Shown in pieces: positions 43,598-52,423 of a stretch of 64,000 nucleotides of DNA; position 1 is the stretch's first letter, and each line of letters opens with the position of its first letter. Source of the DNA: Burkholderia sp. NRF60-BP8 (GTDB lineage: Bacteria; Pseudomonadota; Gammaproteobacteria; Burkholderiales; Burkholderiaceae); contig NZ_CP013372.1 in assembly GCF_001522585.2 (NCBI RefSeq), forward strand, positions 1,488,001 to 1,552,000, read 5' to 3'. Both the position numbers and the translations under genes were made by a program. Below the pieces are notes generated by a model. The model searched no databases. It was not told where the DNA came from and saw only the letters and a program-made list of their open reading frames with translations.

Positions 43598-44197
43598 ATG
43601 CCGAAACGAACGCGCGCGCCGCTCGACGTGCTGCTCACCGAAATCCGCGCGTGCCGTGCATGCGAAAACGACCTGCCGCTCGGCCCGCGCCCGGTCGTGC
43701 GCGCCCATCGCGACGCACGCATCCTGATCGTCGGGCAGGCGCCGGGCGCACGCGTGCATGCGAGCGGCATCCCGTGGGACGACGCGAGCGGCAAGCGGCT
43801 GCGCGACTGGCTCGGCGTCGAGCCCGACGCGTTCTACGACGAGACGCGCTTCGCGATCGTGCCGATGGGCTTCTGCTACCCGGGCCGCGGCGCGAGCGGC
43901 GACAACCCGCCGCGCCCCGAATGCGCGCAATTGTGGATCGATCGGCTGGTGGCCGAACTGCCGTCGATCCGGCTCACGCTGCTGATCGGCCAGTACGCGC
44001 AGCGGCATTTCCTGCGCGGCACGCGCAAGGCGACGCTGACCGACACCGTCCACGCGTGGCGCGACTACGGCCCCGCGATCCTGCCGCTGCCGCATCCGTC
44101 GCCGCGCAACCAGGCATGGTTCAAGCACCATCCGTGGTTCGACGCCGAGGTCGTGCCCGAGCTGCGGCGCCGGATCGCGCCGCTCGTGGCGGGCTGA
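43598..44197 (+). CDS. Uracil-DNA-glycosylase-superfamily protein
   Basis: A 199-residue protein with the UDG fold. The N-terminal CRACENDLP (about 18-26) resembles the Fe-S-type families, motif 1 appears as GQAPGARVHASGIPWDD (about 47-63), and the late HPSPRNQAWFKHHPW box (about 166-180) is well kept. The acidic residue that activates water in family 4/5 enzymes (GEAPG followed by E/D) is not in place, so activity on uracil is uncertain. It stands alone between nasS and an AraC gene. Confidence 0.78.
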   Translation: MPKRTRAPLDVLLTEIRACRACENDLPLGPRPVVRAHRDARILIVGQAPGARVHASGIPWDDASGKRLRDWLGVEPDAFYDETRFAIVPMGFCYPGRGASGDNPPRPECAQLWIDRLVAELPSIRLTLLIGQYAQRHFLRGTRKATLTDTVHAWRDYGPAILPLPHPSPRNQAWFKHHPWFDAEVVPELRRRIAPLVAG

Positions 44198-44277
44198 CCG
44201 CGCAAACGCCCGTCCCCGTCGCGCCCGGTTCGCTGTACCATCGCGGCTCATCCGCGTCACGAACAGCAGAATCCTTC

Positions 44278-45219
44278 ATGCCCTCCACCGCCCCGCCGCG
44301 CCTGTACGGGATGCCCGAACGCAGCGACCGGCTCGATTTCTACATCCGCGACCAGGCGTCGCGTCAGGCGATCACCGAGCCGCACCGGCACGCGTATTTC
44401 CAAATCCAGTTCAACCTCGGCGGCGACACCGAGCAGCGCATCGGCGGCGTCACGCGGCCGTTTCCGCGCGGCGCGCTCGCGTTCGTGCTGCCGCACCGCG
44501 AGCACCTGATTCCGCATCCGGAAGGCGCGCACTTCATCGTGATCAACTTCAGCCAGGCGTTCCTGCGCGCCGATCTCGACGTCGATCCGCTCGACCTCGA
44601 GGACGTGCCCGCGCACCGCTTCCCCGAGCTGACGCCGTTCCGCTTCCAGGAGCACCTCGATTTCATCCTGACCGGCGACACGTACGACGAAGCGCGCCGC
44701 CTCGCGCTGTGCATGCTCGACGCCGATCGCGTGCGCACCTTCGGCTCGACCACGTTGCTGCGCGGCTACCTGCTGCAACTGATCGGGCTCGTCTGCACGC
44801 AGTACGCGGGCGCGCTCGACAAACTCGCGCAGCGCGGCGCCCAGCGCGCCGGCCGGCGCGACGCGCTGGCCCGCGTGCTGCGCCACGTGCGTGCGAACCT
44901 GACCCGCGAGGACCTGACGCTCGCCGCGACCGCCGAAGCCGCGTTCCTCTCGCCGAACTACCTCGCGCACCTGGTCCGCAAGGAAACCGGCAGCACCTTC
45001 ACCGATCTCGTGACCGAGCGCCGCATCGCGCTGGCGCAGTCGCTGTTGGCCCATACCAGCCGGCGCATCGCGGACATCGCGCGCTCGGTCGGCTTCCGCG
45101 ACGAAGGGTATTTCGCGCGGCGCTTCCGCGCGCGGGTCGGCGTCTCGCCGAAGGCCTATCGCGACGCGAACGCCGCGTTGCCCGACGGCGACGATCCGCC
45201 GGCCGCCGCCGACGCGTAG
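44278..45219 (+). CDS. AraC-family regulator
   Basis: A 313-residue regulator. The N-terminal cupin-like domain (about 25-110, with EPHRHAYFQIQFNLGG) probably binds a small ligand. The C-terminal double helix-turn-helix covers about 200-300 (LSPNYLAHLVRKETG and IADIARSVGFRDEGYFARRFRARVGVSPKAYR). It is 118 bases upstream of, and co-directional with, a fumarylacetoacetate-hydrolase-family gene, which it may regulate. Confidence 0.88.
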   Translation: MPSTAPPRLYGMPERSDRLDFYIRDQASRQAITEPHRHAYFQIQFNLGGDTEQRIGGVTRPFPRGALAFVLPHREHLIPHPEGAHFIVINFSQAFLRADLDVDPLDLEDVPAHRFPELTPFRFQEHLDFILTGDTYDEARRLALCMLDADRVRTFGSTTLLRGYLLQLIGLVCTQYAGALDKLAQRGAQRAGRRDALARVLRHVRANLTREDLTLAATAEAAFLSPNYLAHLVRKETGSTFTDLVTERRIALAQSLLAHTSRRIADIARSVGFRDEGYFARRFRARVGVSPKAYRDANAALPDGDDPPAAADA

Positions 45220-45337
45220 TTTTGTCCCGGTAAAACGCAGTTGCGTCGCATCCGGGCGCACGCGCGTCGGGTATCGTTGCACGCATGCCGGCGCGGTGCG
45301 CCGGCCATCCGTCTTCCTACCGAACGAGGGCCATCCG

Positions 45338-46036
<699 letters not shown>

Positions 46037-46092
46037 CGGCGTTTGCGGGGGCGGCTGCCTGCCCGGGCCGCCCCGCGATACCTCGATGCCGG

Positions 46093-46632
46093 TCAGTCGT
46101 AGCGACGCAGGAACGCGTCGGCGACGGCCGGCGGATTCAGCGCTTTCGCCGAAGCGTTTTCCAGCGCCTCGGCTGCGTCGTCGTCGCCGATCGACACGAA
46201 CAGCGTGACGGCCGCCCGGTCGTCGCCCGTGCCGAATACGCCGTCGCGATCGAGCAAACGTAACGCCTCGATCATGTCGGCGTGCAGTTGCCGCGAAAAT
46301 TCGGCGAATCGCGACCGGACGAACTGCGGGCTCAGCACTTCGTCGGCCAGCCTGCCGCAGATCGCGTTGAACGGCGACGCCTCGGCCGCCGCGTACGCCC
46401 ATTCGGAAACGCCCCACACGAACCGCGGATCGTCGTCCGCCACCGCCTGCCGCGCGCAGATCCGGCGCAGCCCTTCGAGCGAATTGGCTGCCGGCGCGAC
46501 CGTCATCGCGCCGCTGTCGGTGTACAACGCAAACACGTAGAAATGCTCGTCCGGGTGCAACGCCCGCAGCGCCCTGAAGGTCGCCCTCGCGGCATCGGCA
46601 ATGTCTCGCTGGAAATCAGAAAAGTCGCTCAT
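46093..46632 (-). CDS. DUF4303 protein
   Basis: A 179-residue protein fitting DUF4303: an N-terminal helix, FYVFALYTDSGAMTVAPAANSLEGL (about 30-54) and WGVSEWAYAA (about 72-81). The start at 46632 follows a GAGGA box. Members are acidic cytoplasmic proteins, some linked to polymorphic-toxin immunity, but no toxin gene is seen here. Convergent with the FAH-family gene. Confidence 0.68.
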   Translation of the reverse strand: MSDFSDFQRDIADAARATFRALRALHPDEHFYVFALYTDSGAMTVAPAANSLEGLRRICARQAVADDDPRFVWGVSEWAYAAAEASPFNAICGRLADEVLSPQFVRSRFAEFSRQLHADMIEALRLLDRDGVFGTGDDRAAVTLFVSIGDDDAAEALENASAKALNPPAVADAFLRRYD

Positions 46633-46758
46633 CGCATCCTCGTCCAGTCGCCCTTCGTGCTCGTCGGGACACGTAGCGCGCGGATCGTGCATCGTCTCCC
46701 GGCATGCGGCGGATTGTCCGTCATTCGGCCGCGCGCCGGTACCGGGGCGCACCCGCGC

Positions 46759-47970
46759 TCACCGCCCGGCGTCCTGCGCGTCGAACGCCCGCACGCACAC
46801 GGCGGCCGCCAGCGCGACCGTCGCCGACAGCAGCATCGTCGCGAGCGGCAGGTAGCCCGCATTGGCGGAGGTCAACAGCGCGCCCGTCAGCGACGACAGC
46901 GCGGCGCCGCCGCCGATCGTCATCGCGCCGGCCAGCCCCGACGCGCTGCCCGCCAGTTCCGGCCGCACCGACACCGCGCCCGCATGGGCGGCGGGATTGC
47001 TCAGTCCATTGCCGATGCCGACCAGCACGCACGGCCCGAACCACGCAAGCGCGTGCGTCGCGCCGCCGAACACGAGCACGAGGCCGATCAGCGGGCCCGC
47101 ACACGCCACGATCCGCCCGCACAGGATCGTCGTGGCCGGCGCATGGCGGCGCGCGACCCGCGCGGCCACGAAGCTGCCGCACACGAACCCGGCCGTGATC
47201 GTCCCCATGTAGAAGCCGATCTCCGCCGGCGCGATGCCGAACCGCGTTTTCGCGGCGAGCGGCGCGCCGGCCAGAAACGCATGGAACGCGCCCGTCGAAA
47301 ACGCCATGCACAGCGCATAGGCCCAGAAACGGCGCGCACGCAGCAGCGCCGGATACGCGCGAAACTGCTGCCCGAAGCTCGACGACCGATTCGTATGGGT
47401 TTCGACGAGATCGAGCGCGCACCAGCCGAACAGCGCGATGCCGACTGCGGCCAGCAGCCAGAAGCTTGCGCGCCAGCCGACCGTCTGGTCGAGCGCGCCG
47501 CCAAGCGTCGGGCCGAGCATCGGCGCGAACGCGGCGGCCATCGCCGCATAGCCGATCCGGCTCGCCGCGCGCGCGCCGCCACCGGCATCGCGGATCGCCG
47601 CCATCGACACCGGATAAACCGACGTGATCGCCGCCTGCATCAGCCGGCAGCCGAGAAACACGCGGATATCGGTCGCCATCGCGCAACCGAGCGAACCGAG
47701 CGCGAATATCGCAACGCTCGTCAGCACGACCGGGCGCCGCCCGAACCGGTCGGACAGCGGCCCCGTCACGCATTCGAGCGACGCGGCCACCGCCGCATAC
47801 CCGCCGAGCGACAGCGCGACGACCGCATAGTCGGTATGCAGGTCGCGCACGATCGCCGGCAGCGACGGCAGGAACAGGCTCAGCGGCAGCACCGACAACG
47901 CGCACAGCAGGATCAACGTCGCATGCCGCGGCGACGCCGGGTCGGAAGCGGTCGACAGGTTCGATGCCAA
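46759..47970 (-). CDS. MFS drug exporter (Bcr/CflA type)
   Basis: A 403-residue 12-span exporter. The N-terminal helix has LSLFLPSLPAIVRDL, loop 2 has GPLSDRFGRRPVVL (motif A, about 69-82) and the fifth helix has FAPMLGPTLGGAL (motif C, about 147-159), which marks exporters. The start is TTG at 47970, chosen because GGGAGGG lies 8 bases before it. A promoter, a 16-codon leader frame and a terminator sit directly upstream, which suggests attenuation control. The substrate is unknown. Confidence 0.85.
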   Translation of the reverse strand: MASNLSTASDPASPRHATLILLCALSVLPLSLFLPSLPAIVRDLHTDYAVVALSLGGYAAVAASLECVTGPLSDRFGRRPVVLTSVAIFALGSLGCAMATDIRVFLGCRLMQAAITSVYPVSMAAIRDAGGGARAASRIGYAAMAAAFAPMLGPTLGGALDQTVGWRASFWLLAAVGIALFGWCALDLVETHTNRSSSFGQQFRAYPALLRARRFWAYALCMAFSTGAFHAFLAGAPLAAKTRFGIAPAEIGFYMGTITAGFVCGSFVAARVARRHAPATTILCGRIVACAGPLIGLVLVFGGATHALAWFGPCVLVGIGNGLSNPAAHAGAVSVRPELAGSASGLAGAMTIGGGAALSSLTGALLTSANAGYLPLATMLLSATVALAAAVCVRAFDAQDAGR

Positions 47971-48014
47971 GCGGATGCCCTCCCGCGCACGGGCCGCATG
48001 GCCGCGCGCAACAC

Positions 48015-48043
48015 AAAAAAAAGCCCCCGAACGAGTCGGGGGC
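48015..48043 (-). terminator. Terminator in the MFS exporter leader
   Basis: Minus strand GCCCCCGA and TCGGGGGC form a perfect 8-bp stem followed by eight T. It lies 45 bases before the exporter start and about 24 bases after a 16-codon frame. It could also end readthrough from the htrA-type gene, whose stop is at 48199. Confidence 0.85.
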
Positions 48044-48066
48044 GCATGGATGCCGGCGCGGTGCCG

Positions 48067-48117
48067 CTACCGGACCTTGCGCCTGTGGATTACTACGATG
48101 AAGTACGCGGTTTTCAT
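48067..48117 (-). CDS. Possible 16-residue leader peptide
   Basis: The frame encodes MKTAYFIVVIHRRKVR. A GGGAG box lies 9 bases before the ATG. It sits between a good sigma-70 promoter and a Rho-independent terminator in front of an MFS exporter gene, the usual place of a regulatory leader peptide. Ribosome stalling near its basic end could change folding of the terminator. Translation is not shown. Confidence 0.5.
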   Translation of the reverse strand: MKTAYFIVVIHRRKVR

Positions 48118-48164
48118 GCCGAATGGCTCCCGAATGCGTGGCGGACCGCCAGCGATACCGGACG

Positions 48165-48194
48165 ATGTTAGGCGGGCGACGGCGCCCGCGTCAA
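48165..48194 (-). promoter_or_regulatory. Sigma-70 promoter of the MFS leader
   Basis: Minus strand TTGACG, 18 bases, TAACAT. The spacer contains GCGGGCG/CGCCCGC, an inverted repeat that may be an operator or the end hairpin of the htrA-type gene. Transcription would begin near 48158. Confidence 0.55.
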
Positions 48195-48198
48195 CGTC

Positions 48199-49779
48199 CT
48201 AACGTGTGCGCACCGAGACGAACTTCCGCGCGTTGTTGCGCTGGATCAGCACGGCGATCACGCTGCCGCCGCTCGCTTCGAGCGTCTGCACGTCGTCCGG
48301 CGTCTCGAGCAGCGTGTCGTTGAGCTCCAGCACGACGTCGCCCGGCTGGATGCCTGCGCGCGCGGCCGGGCCATGCACCGCGTCCACCATCATCCCGACC
48401 GCGAGCCCCGTCGAACGGCGCTCGTCGTCGCTCAACGCGTGCATCGTCAGGCCGAGACGATCGCCGTGGTCACCGCTGTCGCCAGCGCCGCCGGTACCCG
48501 GCCCCGGTCGCGCGGCGGCCTTCGGCGCGACCATGCCGACCGTCGCCGCCGCGCCGCCGCCCACGTCGTCGGCGCCGGTGATCGTCAGCGTCATCGGCGC
48601 ACGGTTGCGGATCACGCGCAGCGGCGCCTTCCCGCCGGGCGGCAGCGCGGCGGCCAGGTCGTTCAGTTCGGCCGAGCGACCGATGGCCGTATCGCCCATC
48701 TTCACGATCACGTCGCCGGGCTTCAGGCCGGCCGCGGCGGCCGGCGAGCCGGGCTCGACGCCGTTGACGAGCGCGCCCGCCGGACGCGGCAGCCCGAACG
48801 CCGCGGCCAGACCGACGCCCACGTCCTGCACGTCGACGCCGAACGCATTGGCGGACGGTGCGCCCGGCGCCTGAGGCTGCTGCGCCTGCATCTGCGCCTG
48901 CCGTTGCGCGCGCAACTGGGCGCGCACCTTCGCCGCGAATGCGATCGGGATCGCGAAGGTCGTGCTCGCGTAGCGGTCGGCGCCCGTATAGACCTGCACC
49001 GCGATACCGATCACGTCGCCCGCGCGATTGAACACGGGGCCGCCCGAGTTGTCCGGGTTCGGCGCGATGTCGGTCTCGAAGAACGGGAATGCGCTGCCGT
49101 CCGGCAGCCGGCGCGACGTCGCGCTGACGATGCCGGCGGTGACCGTGTTGCCCGACCCGTCCGGCGCGCCGATCGTCATCACCGGTTCGCCCGCGCGGAC
49201 TTTCGACGAATCGCCGAGGCGCACGAACGGCAGCTTCCGCGCGTCGACGCGCAGCATGGCCACATCGCTTTGCGGATCGACGGCCAGCACCGTCGCCTTG
49301 AATTCGCGGCGGTCGACGAGCCGCACGGTCACGTCGGTCGCCTCGTCGACCACATGGGCGGACGTGACGATCAGGCCGTCGGCGCTGACGATGAAGCCCG
49401 AGCCGCTGCCGGACACCGTACGCGGCGCGGTATCGGGCGCCGGCGCCTGCGGCCCCTGCGCGGGCGGCGGTGCGCCATGGCGGAAGAACGCGGCGAGCGG
49501 ATCGTCGGGATCGAGGATGGCGAAGGCCGGGCCGCCGGTCTGCGGATCGGGGGTGGCGGCCAGGACGGTCACGACCGCCGGGCCGTAGCGCTCGACGATC
49601 GCCGGGAAGTCGACCGGCATCGCATAGGACGCGGCGGGCGGCCGTGCCTTCATCGCCGGCGGTGCGGCGGGCGGCGCGAGGGTGTCGGCGATGGCGGCGG
49701 GCGGCGGCAGGACTCCGGCAAACACGCCCCCGATCAACGCGGTGCGAAGCACGGCGCGAGCAAGCGTCTGGCAAACCAC
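48199..49779 (-). CDS. HtrA/DegP-type serine protease with two PDZ domains
   Basis: A 526-residue periplasmic protein with a signal peptide (about 1-30). The trypsin-like domain has His in TSAHVVDE (about 143) and Asp in DPQSDVAMLRV (about 173). The Ser is in PDNSGGP (about 247), where most HtrA proteins have PGNSGGP; the Gly-to-Asp change is next to the oxyanion hole. Two PDZ domains follow (about 315-400 and 445-520), separated by a Gly-rich linker. The start at 49779 is GTG, 6 bases after GGGGGAGG. The role is envelope protein quality control; activity is uncertain given the altered motif. Confidence 0.85.
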   Translation of the reverse strand: MVCQTLARAVLRTALIGGVFAGVLPPPAAIADTLAPPAAPPAMKARPPAASYAMPVDFPAIVERYGPAVVTVLAATPDPQTGGPAFAILDPDDPLAAFFRHGAPPPAQGPQAPAPDTAPRTVSGSGSGFIVSADGLIVTSAHVVDEATDVTVRLVDRREFKATVLAVDPQSDVAMLRVDARKLPFVRLGDSSKVRAGEPVMTIGAPDGSGNTVTAGIVSATSRRLPDGSAFPFFETDIAPNPDNSGGPVFNRAGDVIGIAVQVYTGADRYASTTFAIPIAFAAKVRAQLRAQRQAQMQAQQPQAPGAPSANAFGVDVQDVGVGLAAAFGLPRPAGALVNGVEPGSPAAAAGLKPGDVIVKMGDTAIGRSAELNDLAAALPPGGKAPLRVIRNRAPMTLTITGADDVGGGAAATVGMVAPKAAARPGPGTGGAGDSGDHGDRLGLTMHALSDDERRSTGLAVGMMVDAVHGPAARAGIQPGDVVLELNDTLLETPDDVQTLEASGGSVIAVLIQRNNARKFVSVRTR

Positions 49780-50132
49780 GGTGCACCTCCCCCGGGCAGT
49801 CGCGGCCCCCCTGCGCGAGACGCGCAGGCGCCCGACAAACACCGGCACACCCAACCATTTATAGCCTACGCGCCGGGTGGAACATACGAATCGAAACCCG
49901 TATGCCGGGAGGTACCCAAGCGGCGGAACCGCGACGGCGTTCGTTTCGAACAAAGCGCGCGGTTCGTCAATCCGAACATCCACCACGCATCGGTGCGGGC
50001 GTCAGTGCCAGTGTCATCGTCGCAGTCTGCGGCCGGGCGTGCCACCCGTCGCGCATCACGGACAGGTGGCCCGCACACCGCAAACGGTTCGTCATCGGCC
50101 CCCGTCCATCGACGAGCCGGCACCGGTTCCGG
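49780..50132. other. Gene-free region upstream of the htrA-type gene
   Basis: 353 bases without a convincing gene. On the minus strand TATAAA near 49857-49862 could be a -10 element for the protease gene. No operator-like repeat is evident. Confidence 0.4.
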
Positions 50133-51044
50133 TCAGTGGCACGACAACACCGCCACGCCGCCGACGCCTTGCGTGTTCGGCAACGCAACCGTGTAACCGA
50201 CGGCCACCAGCGGCTGGGCCGCGTCGTGTCCGACCACGATCGATTGAATCGTCGCGGGGCCGGTGGTATTCAGCACGCCGTTCAACGGCACCTGCGTATA
50301 CGTCAGCCCGTATTGCGCGCTGTCCAGCTTGATCGACAGGTTCAGTGTGGTCAGCATGCGCGTGACCGGATCCAGCGTGGCCGAACTCGAAACGAGCGCA
50401 CCGCTCGTGTCGCCGTTGTTGCTCGCCACCGTATCGGCCATCACCTGGGTACACGAAAGCGGGCCGCCCGTGGCGGGCAACGACAACGGCGTGCCGACCG
50501 CGTAGTGCACGCCTTGCGTATCGGTATACGTATTGCCGTCGGTGTCCATCGCGCGATTCCACCGGCCGATCGCCACATCGGTGCCGACGCCCTGGATGTC
50601 GGTCACGGCCCCATGGTCGAGCCCGAGGCAGTCGGTCGCCGCCGCCGACGACGCAAGCGTCGTAAATGCGCCGCTACCCTGCTGAACCAGGCTCGTCGCC
50701 GGCACGTTGGCCGCCGTCATGTTGCGGTTCTTCGCGTAATCGCTCGGCAAATTCGGCACGACGAGCACCGCCAGTTGGCCGTTGCTCGCCGCGACCGGCG
50801 ACGCAGCCCCCGAATAGCTGAAGTTGCCGTTCGGTCGGCAAGCCGTCTGGACCGCAGGCTGGGTCGACGCGCCCGGCGCTGGCGCCGGCGCGGCGGGCGA
50901 CGTGGCCGTCGGCGTTCCCGTCGTATCGTCGTTCGACGCGCTGCTTCCGGTCTTGGCGCCGCCACCGTCATCGCCGCCGCCACATGCCGTCAGCATCAGC
51001 ACCGTACTTGCCAGCCCCACCAGAAAGATTTGCTTGCCCCGCAT
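50133..51044 (-). CDS. Lipoprotein of unknown function
   Basis: A 303-residue protein with a lipoprotein signal (LMLTAC, acylated Cys at 21), a Gly/Asp- and Pro/Ala-rich linker (about 22-66), and a beta-rich mature domain. Cys residues near 69 and 163 and toward the C-terminus (TGGPLSCTQVM, VAVLSCH) may form disulfides. It is 50 bases downstream of a CPBP-family protease gene on the same strand. I do not recognise a family. Confidence 0.72.
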   Translation of the reverse strand: MRGKQIFLVGLASTVLMLTACGGGDDGGGAKTGSSASNDDTTGTPTATSPAAPAPAPGASTQPAVQTACRPNGNFSYSGAASPVAASNGQLAVLVVPNLPSDYAKNRNMTAANVPATSLVQQGSGAFTTLASSAAATDCLGLDHGAVTDIQGVGTDVAIGRWNRAMDTDGNTYTDTQGVHYAVGTPLSLPATGGPLSCTQVMADTVASNNGDTSGALVSSSATLDPVTRMLTTLNLSIKLDSAQYGLTYTQVPLNGVLNTTGPATIQSIVVGHDAAQPLVAVGYTVALPNTQGVGGVAVLSCH

Positions 51045-51094
51045 CCTTCACCTCGTTTTCTCGTTGTAGAAGCCCATCGCCGTGCGCGCTTGTT

Positions 51095-51934
51095 TCACGC
51101 GTTGTCGTTTGCCGTACTCGCCGACACCATTCGCTGCTCATCCACCGCCTTGACCAGCCACCCTGCACCGACGCCGCCCAGCACGAGCGCGCCGAACCAC
51201 CAGGACGTCGGCCAGATTTCCAGCAGGCTCTCCCCAGTGAGGACGAACGGCGATTTCAGCGCGACGATCACCACGGCCGTGTTGTAGCAGGCATGAATCA
51301 ATATCCCCGGCAGCAGCGATCGAGTGGCCGCATACAGCTTGCCGATCAGCAAACCGAGTCCGAATGCGAGCGCGAACTGATACACGTTCAAATGCGCAAG
51401 ACCGAATACCGCGGCCGAATGCGCGATAGCCGTTCCCTCCGGATACTGTCGCAAGAAACTGCGCAGCATCACGCCGCGAAACAGCATCTCTTCGAGTAGC
51501 GGCGCAATCGCGCAGGTCAATACGATCAGGCCGAGCCCGCCATTCACATAAACCTCGCGGGCGTCGTCTCGGGTTCCGGTCCACGGGAAAAACTGCCCGA
51601 CGCCGACTTCGAGCACGCTCATCGTCACGAGCAAAGCCGGTGTCATCAGCACGATGGGCACGAAAAATCGCCCGATCGTCGTTCGCCAGGAATCGACGCT
51701 GTCGTGCAGCAAGCTGCGGTAGGTCAATTTGCCGTGATGAAGCAGCACCGTAAATACGAGGCCATTCGCGAGCACCCGCCCGATGCTGGCGATTGCCATC
51801 GTCTGCAGCCCGGCGCTGCGGCCGGCCGACCAGATGATCGAGTTCATCAGATACTCGACCATGTTCAGCACGACGACGATAAAAAACGCTTCGAGCAGAT
51901 TCGGGAAGCAATAAGAGCTTGAATCGGATTTCAT
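51095..51934 (-). CDS. CPBP-family intramembrane metalloprotease
   Basis: A 279-residue membrane protein with about eight hydrophobic segments. The CPBP/Abi motifs are present: EEMLFRG (about 147-153), FGLAHLN (about 175-181) and HACYNTAV (about 215-222), giving the Glu, Arg and His residues of the active site. Its codon use is visibly more A/T-rich than that of its neighbours, a sign of possible transfer. Such proteins process prenylated or small peptides, including bacteriocin immunity, but no bacteriocin gene is seen. Confidence 0.83.
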   Translation of the reverse strand: MKSDSSSYCFPNLLEAFFIVVVLNMVEYLMNSIIWSAGRSAGLQTMAIASIGRVLANGLVFTVLLHHGKLTYRSLLHDSVDSWRTTIGRFFVPIVLMTPALLVTMSVLEVGVGQFFPWTGTRDDAREVYVNGGLGLIVLTCAIAPLLEEMLFRGVMLRSFLRQYPEGTAIAHSAAVFGLAHLNVYQFALAFGLGLLIGKLYAATRSLLPGILIHACYNTAVVIVALKSPFVLTGESLLEIWPTSWWFGALVLGGVGAGWLVKAVDEQRMVSASTANDNA

Positions 51935-52423
51935 CTGGATTGATACGATTTCGCAGGCGGCATACGCGGTAATCGCGCCCGGATGCCTGCAGCCGATCTC
52001 GTCCGATCGGCATTGTTATTTATCGGAGCACACGACGAACGTGACTCATTGCGGCCTGCCCGGTCTTTGTCCGCCACATCGAGTCATCGCCGGAAAGTAA
52101 CCGTTTGTTACGGAGAGGGATCGTCGCTCATGGCACGAATCGTGGCAAGCGCCGTTGACCATTCTTTACGATCGAAAAGACAAAACGCGCGAATCGGACT
52201 GCGCAATCAGCCGTCGTTAATATCGAGATATCGGCCGATCTTTTAAAATATTTAGCGATTTTCGGCCTGCCCGGCGTTTCAATATTTTGAAAGCACCGAT
52301 TACCTGACGCACCAGTAACGCGCGGCGAATTCCTTGTCGATCGTCACGGAGACCATCCCGTAAGCGCCGCGCGGCGGTAATCACGATCGAGTGGCGGGAA
52401 CTCGGAATCGCGCATCCATACCG
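51935..52423. other. AT-rich gene-free region
   Basis: 489 bases of unusually A/T-rich sequence, especially 52140-52310. A plus-strand open frame at 51983-52246 lacks a ribosome-binding site and protein-like composition. With the CPBP gene it forms an island of different base composition. Confidence 0.5.

Noticed and set aside
46282..48171. A 629-codon plus-strand frame opposite the DUF4303 and MFS genes
   Set aside because: It is a shadow of real genes on the other strand and contains no recognisable domain. Its tail also overlaps the leader peptide and terminator region.
52132..52147. Sigma-54-like sequence TGGCACGAATCGTGGC in the AT-rich gap
   Set aside because: The -24 block is good, but the -12 block reads GTGGC and not TTGC, so the GC element is at the wrong spacing and no gene follows in a suitable place.
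51983..52246. 87-codon frame in the AT-rich region
   Set aside because: No ribosome-binding site, no protein-like pattern, and no similarity to a known family.
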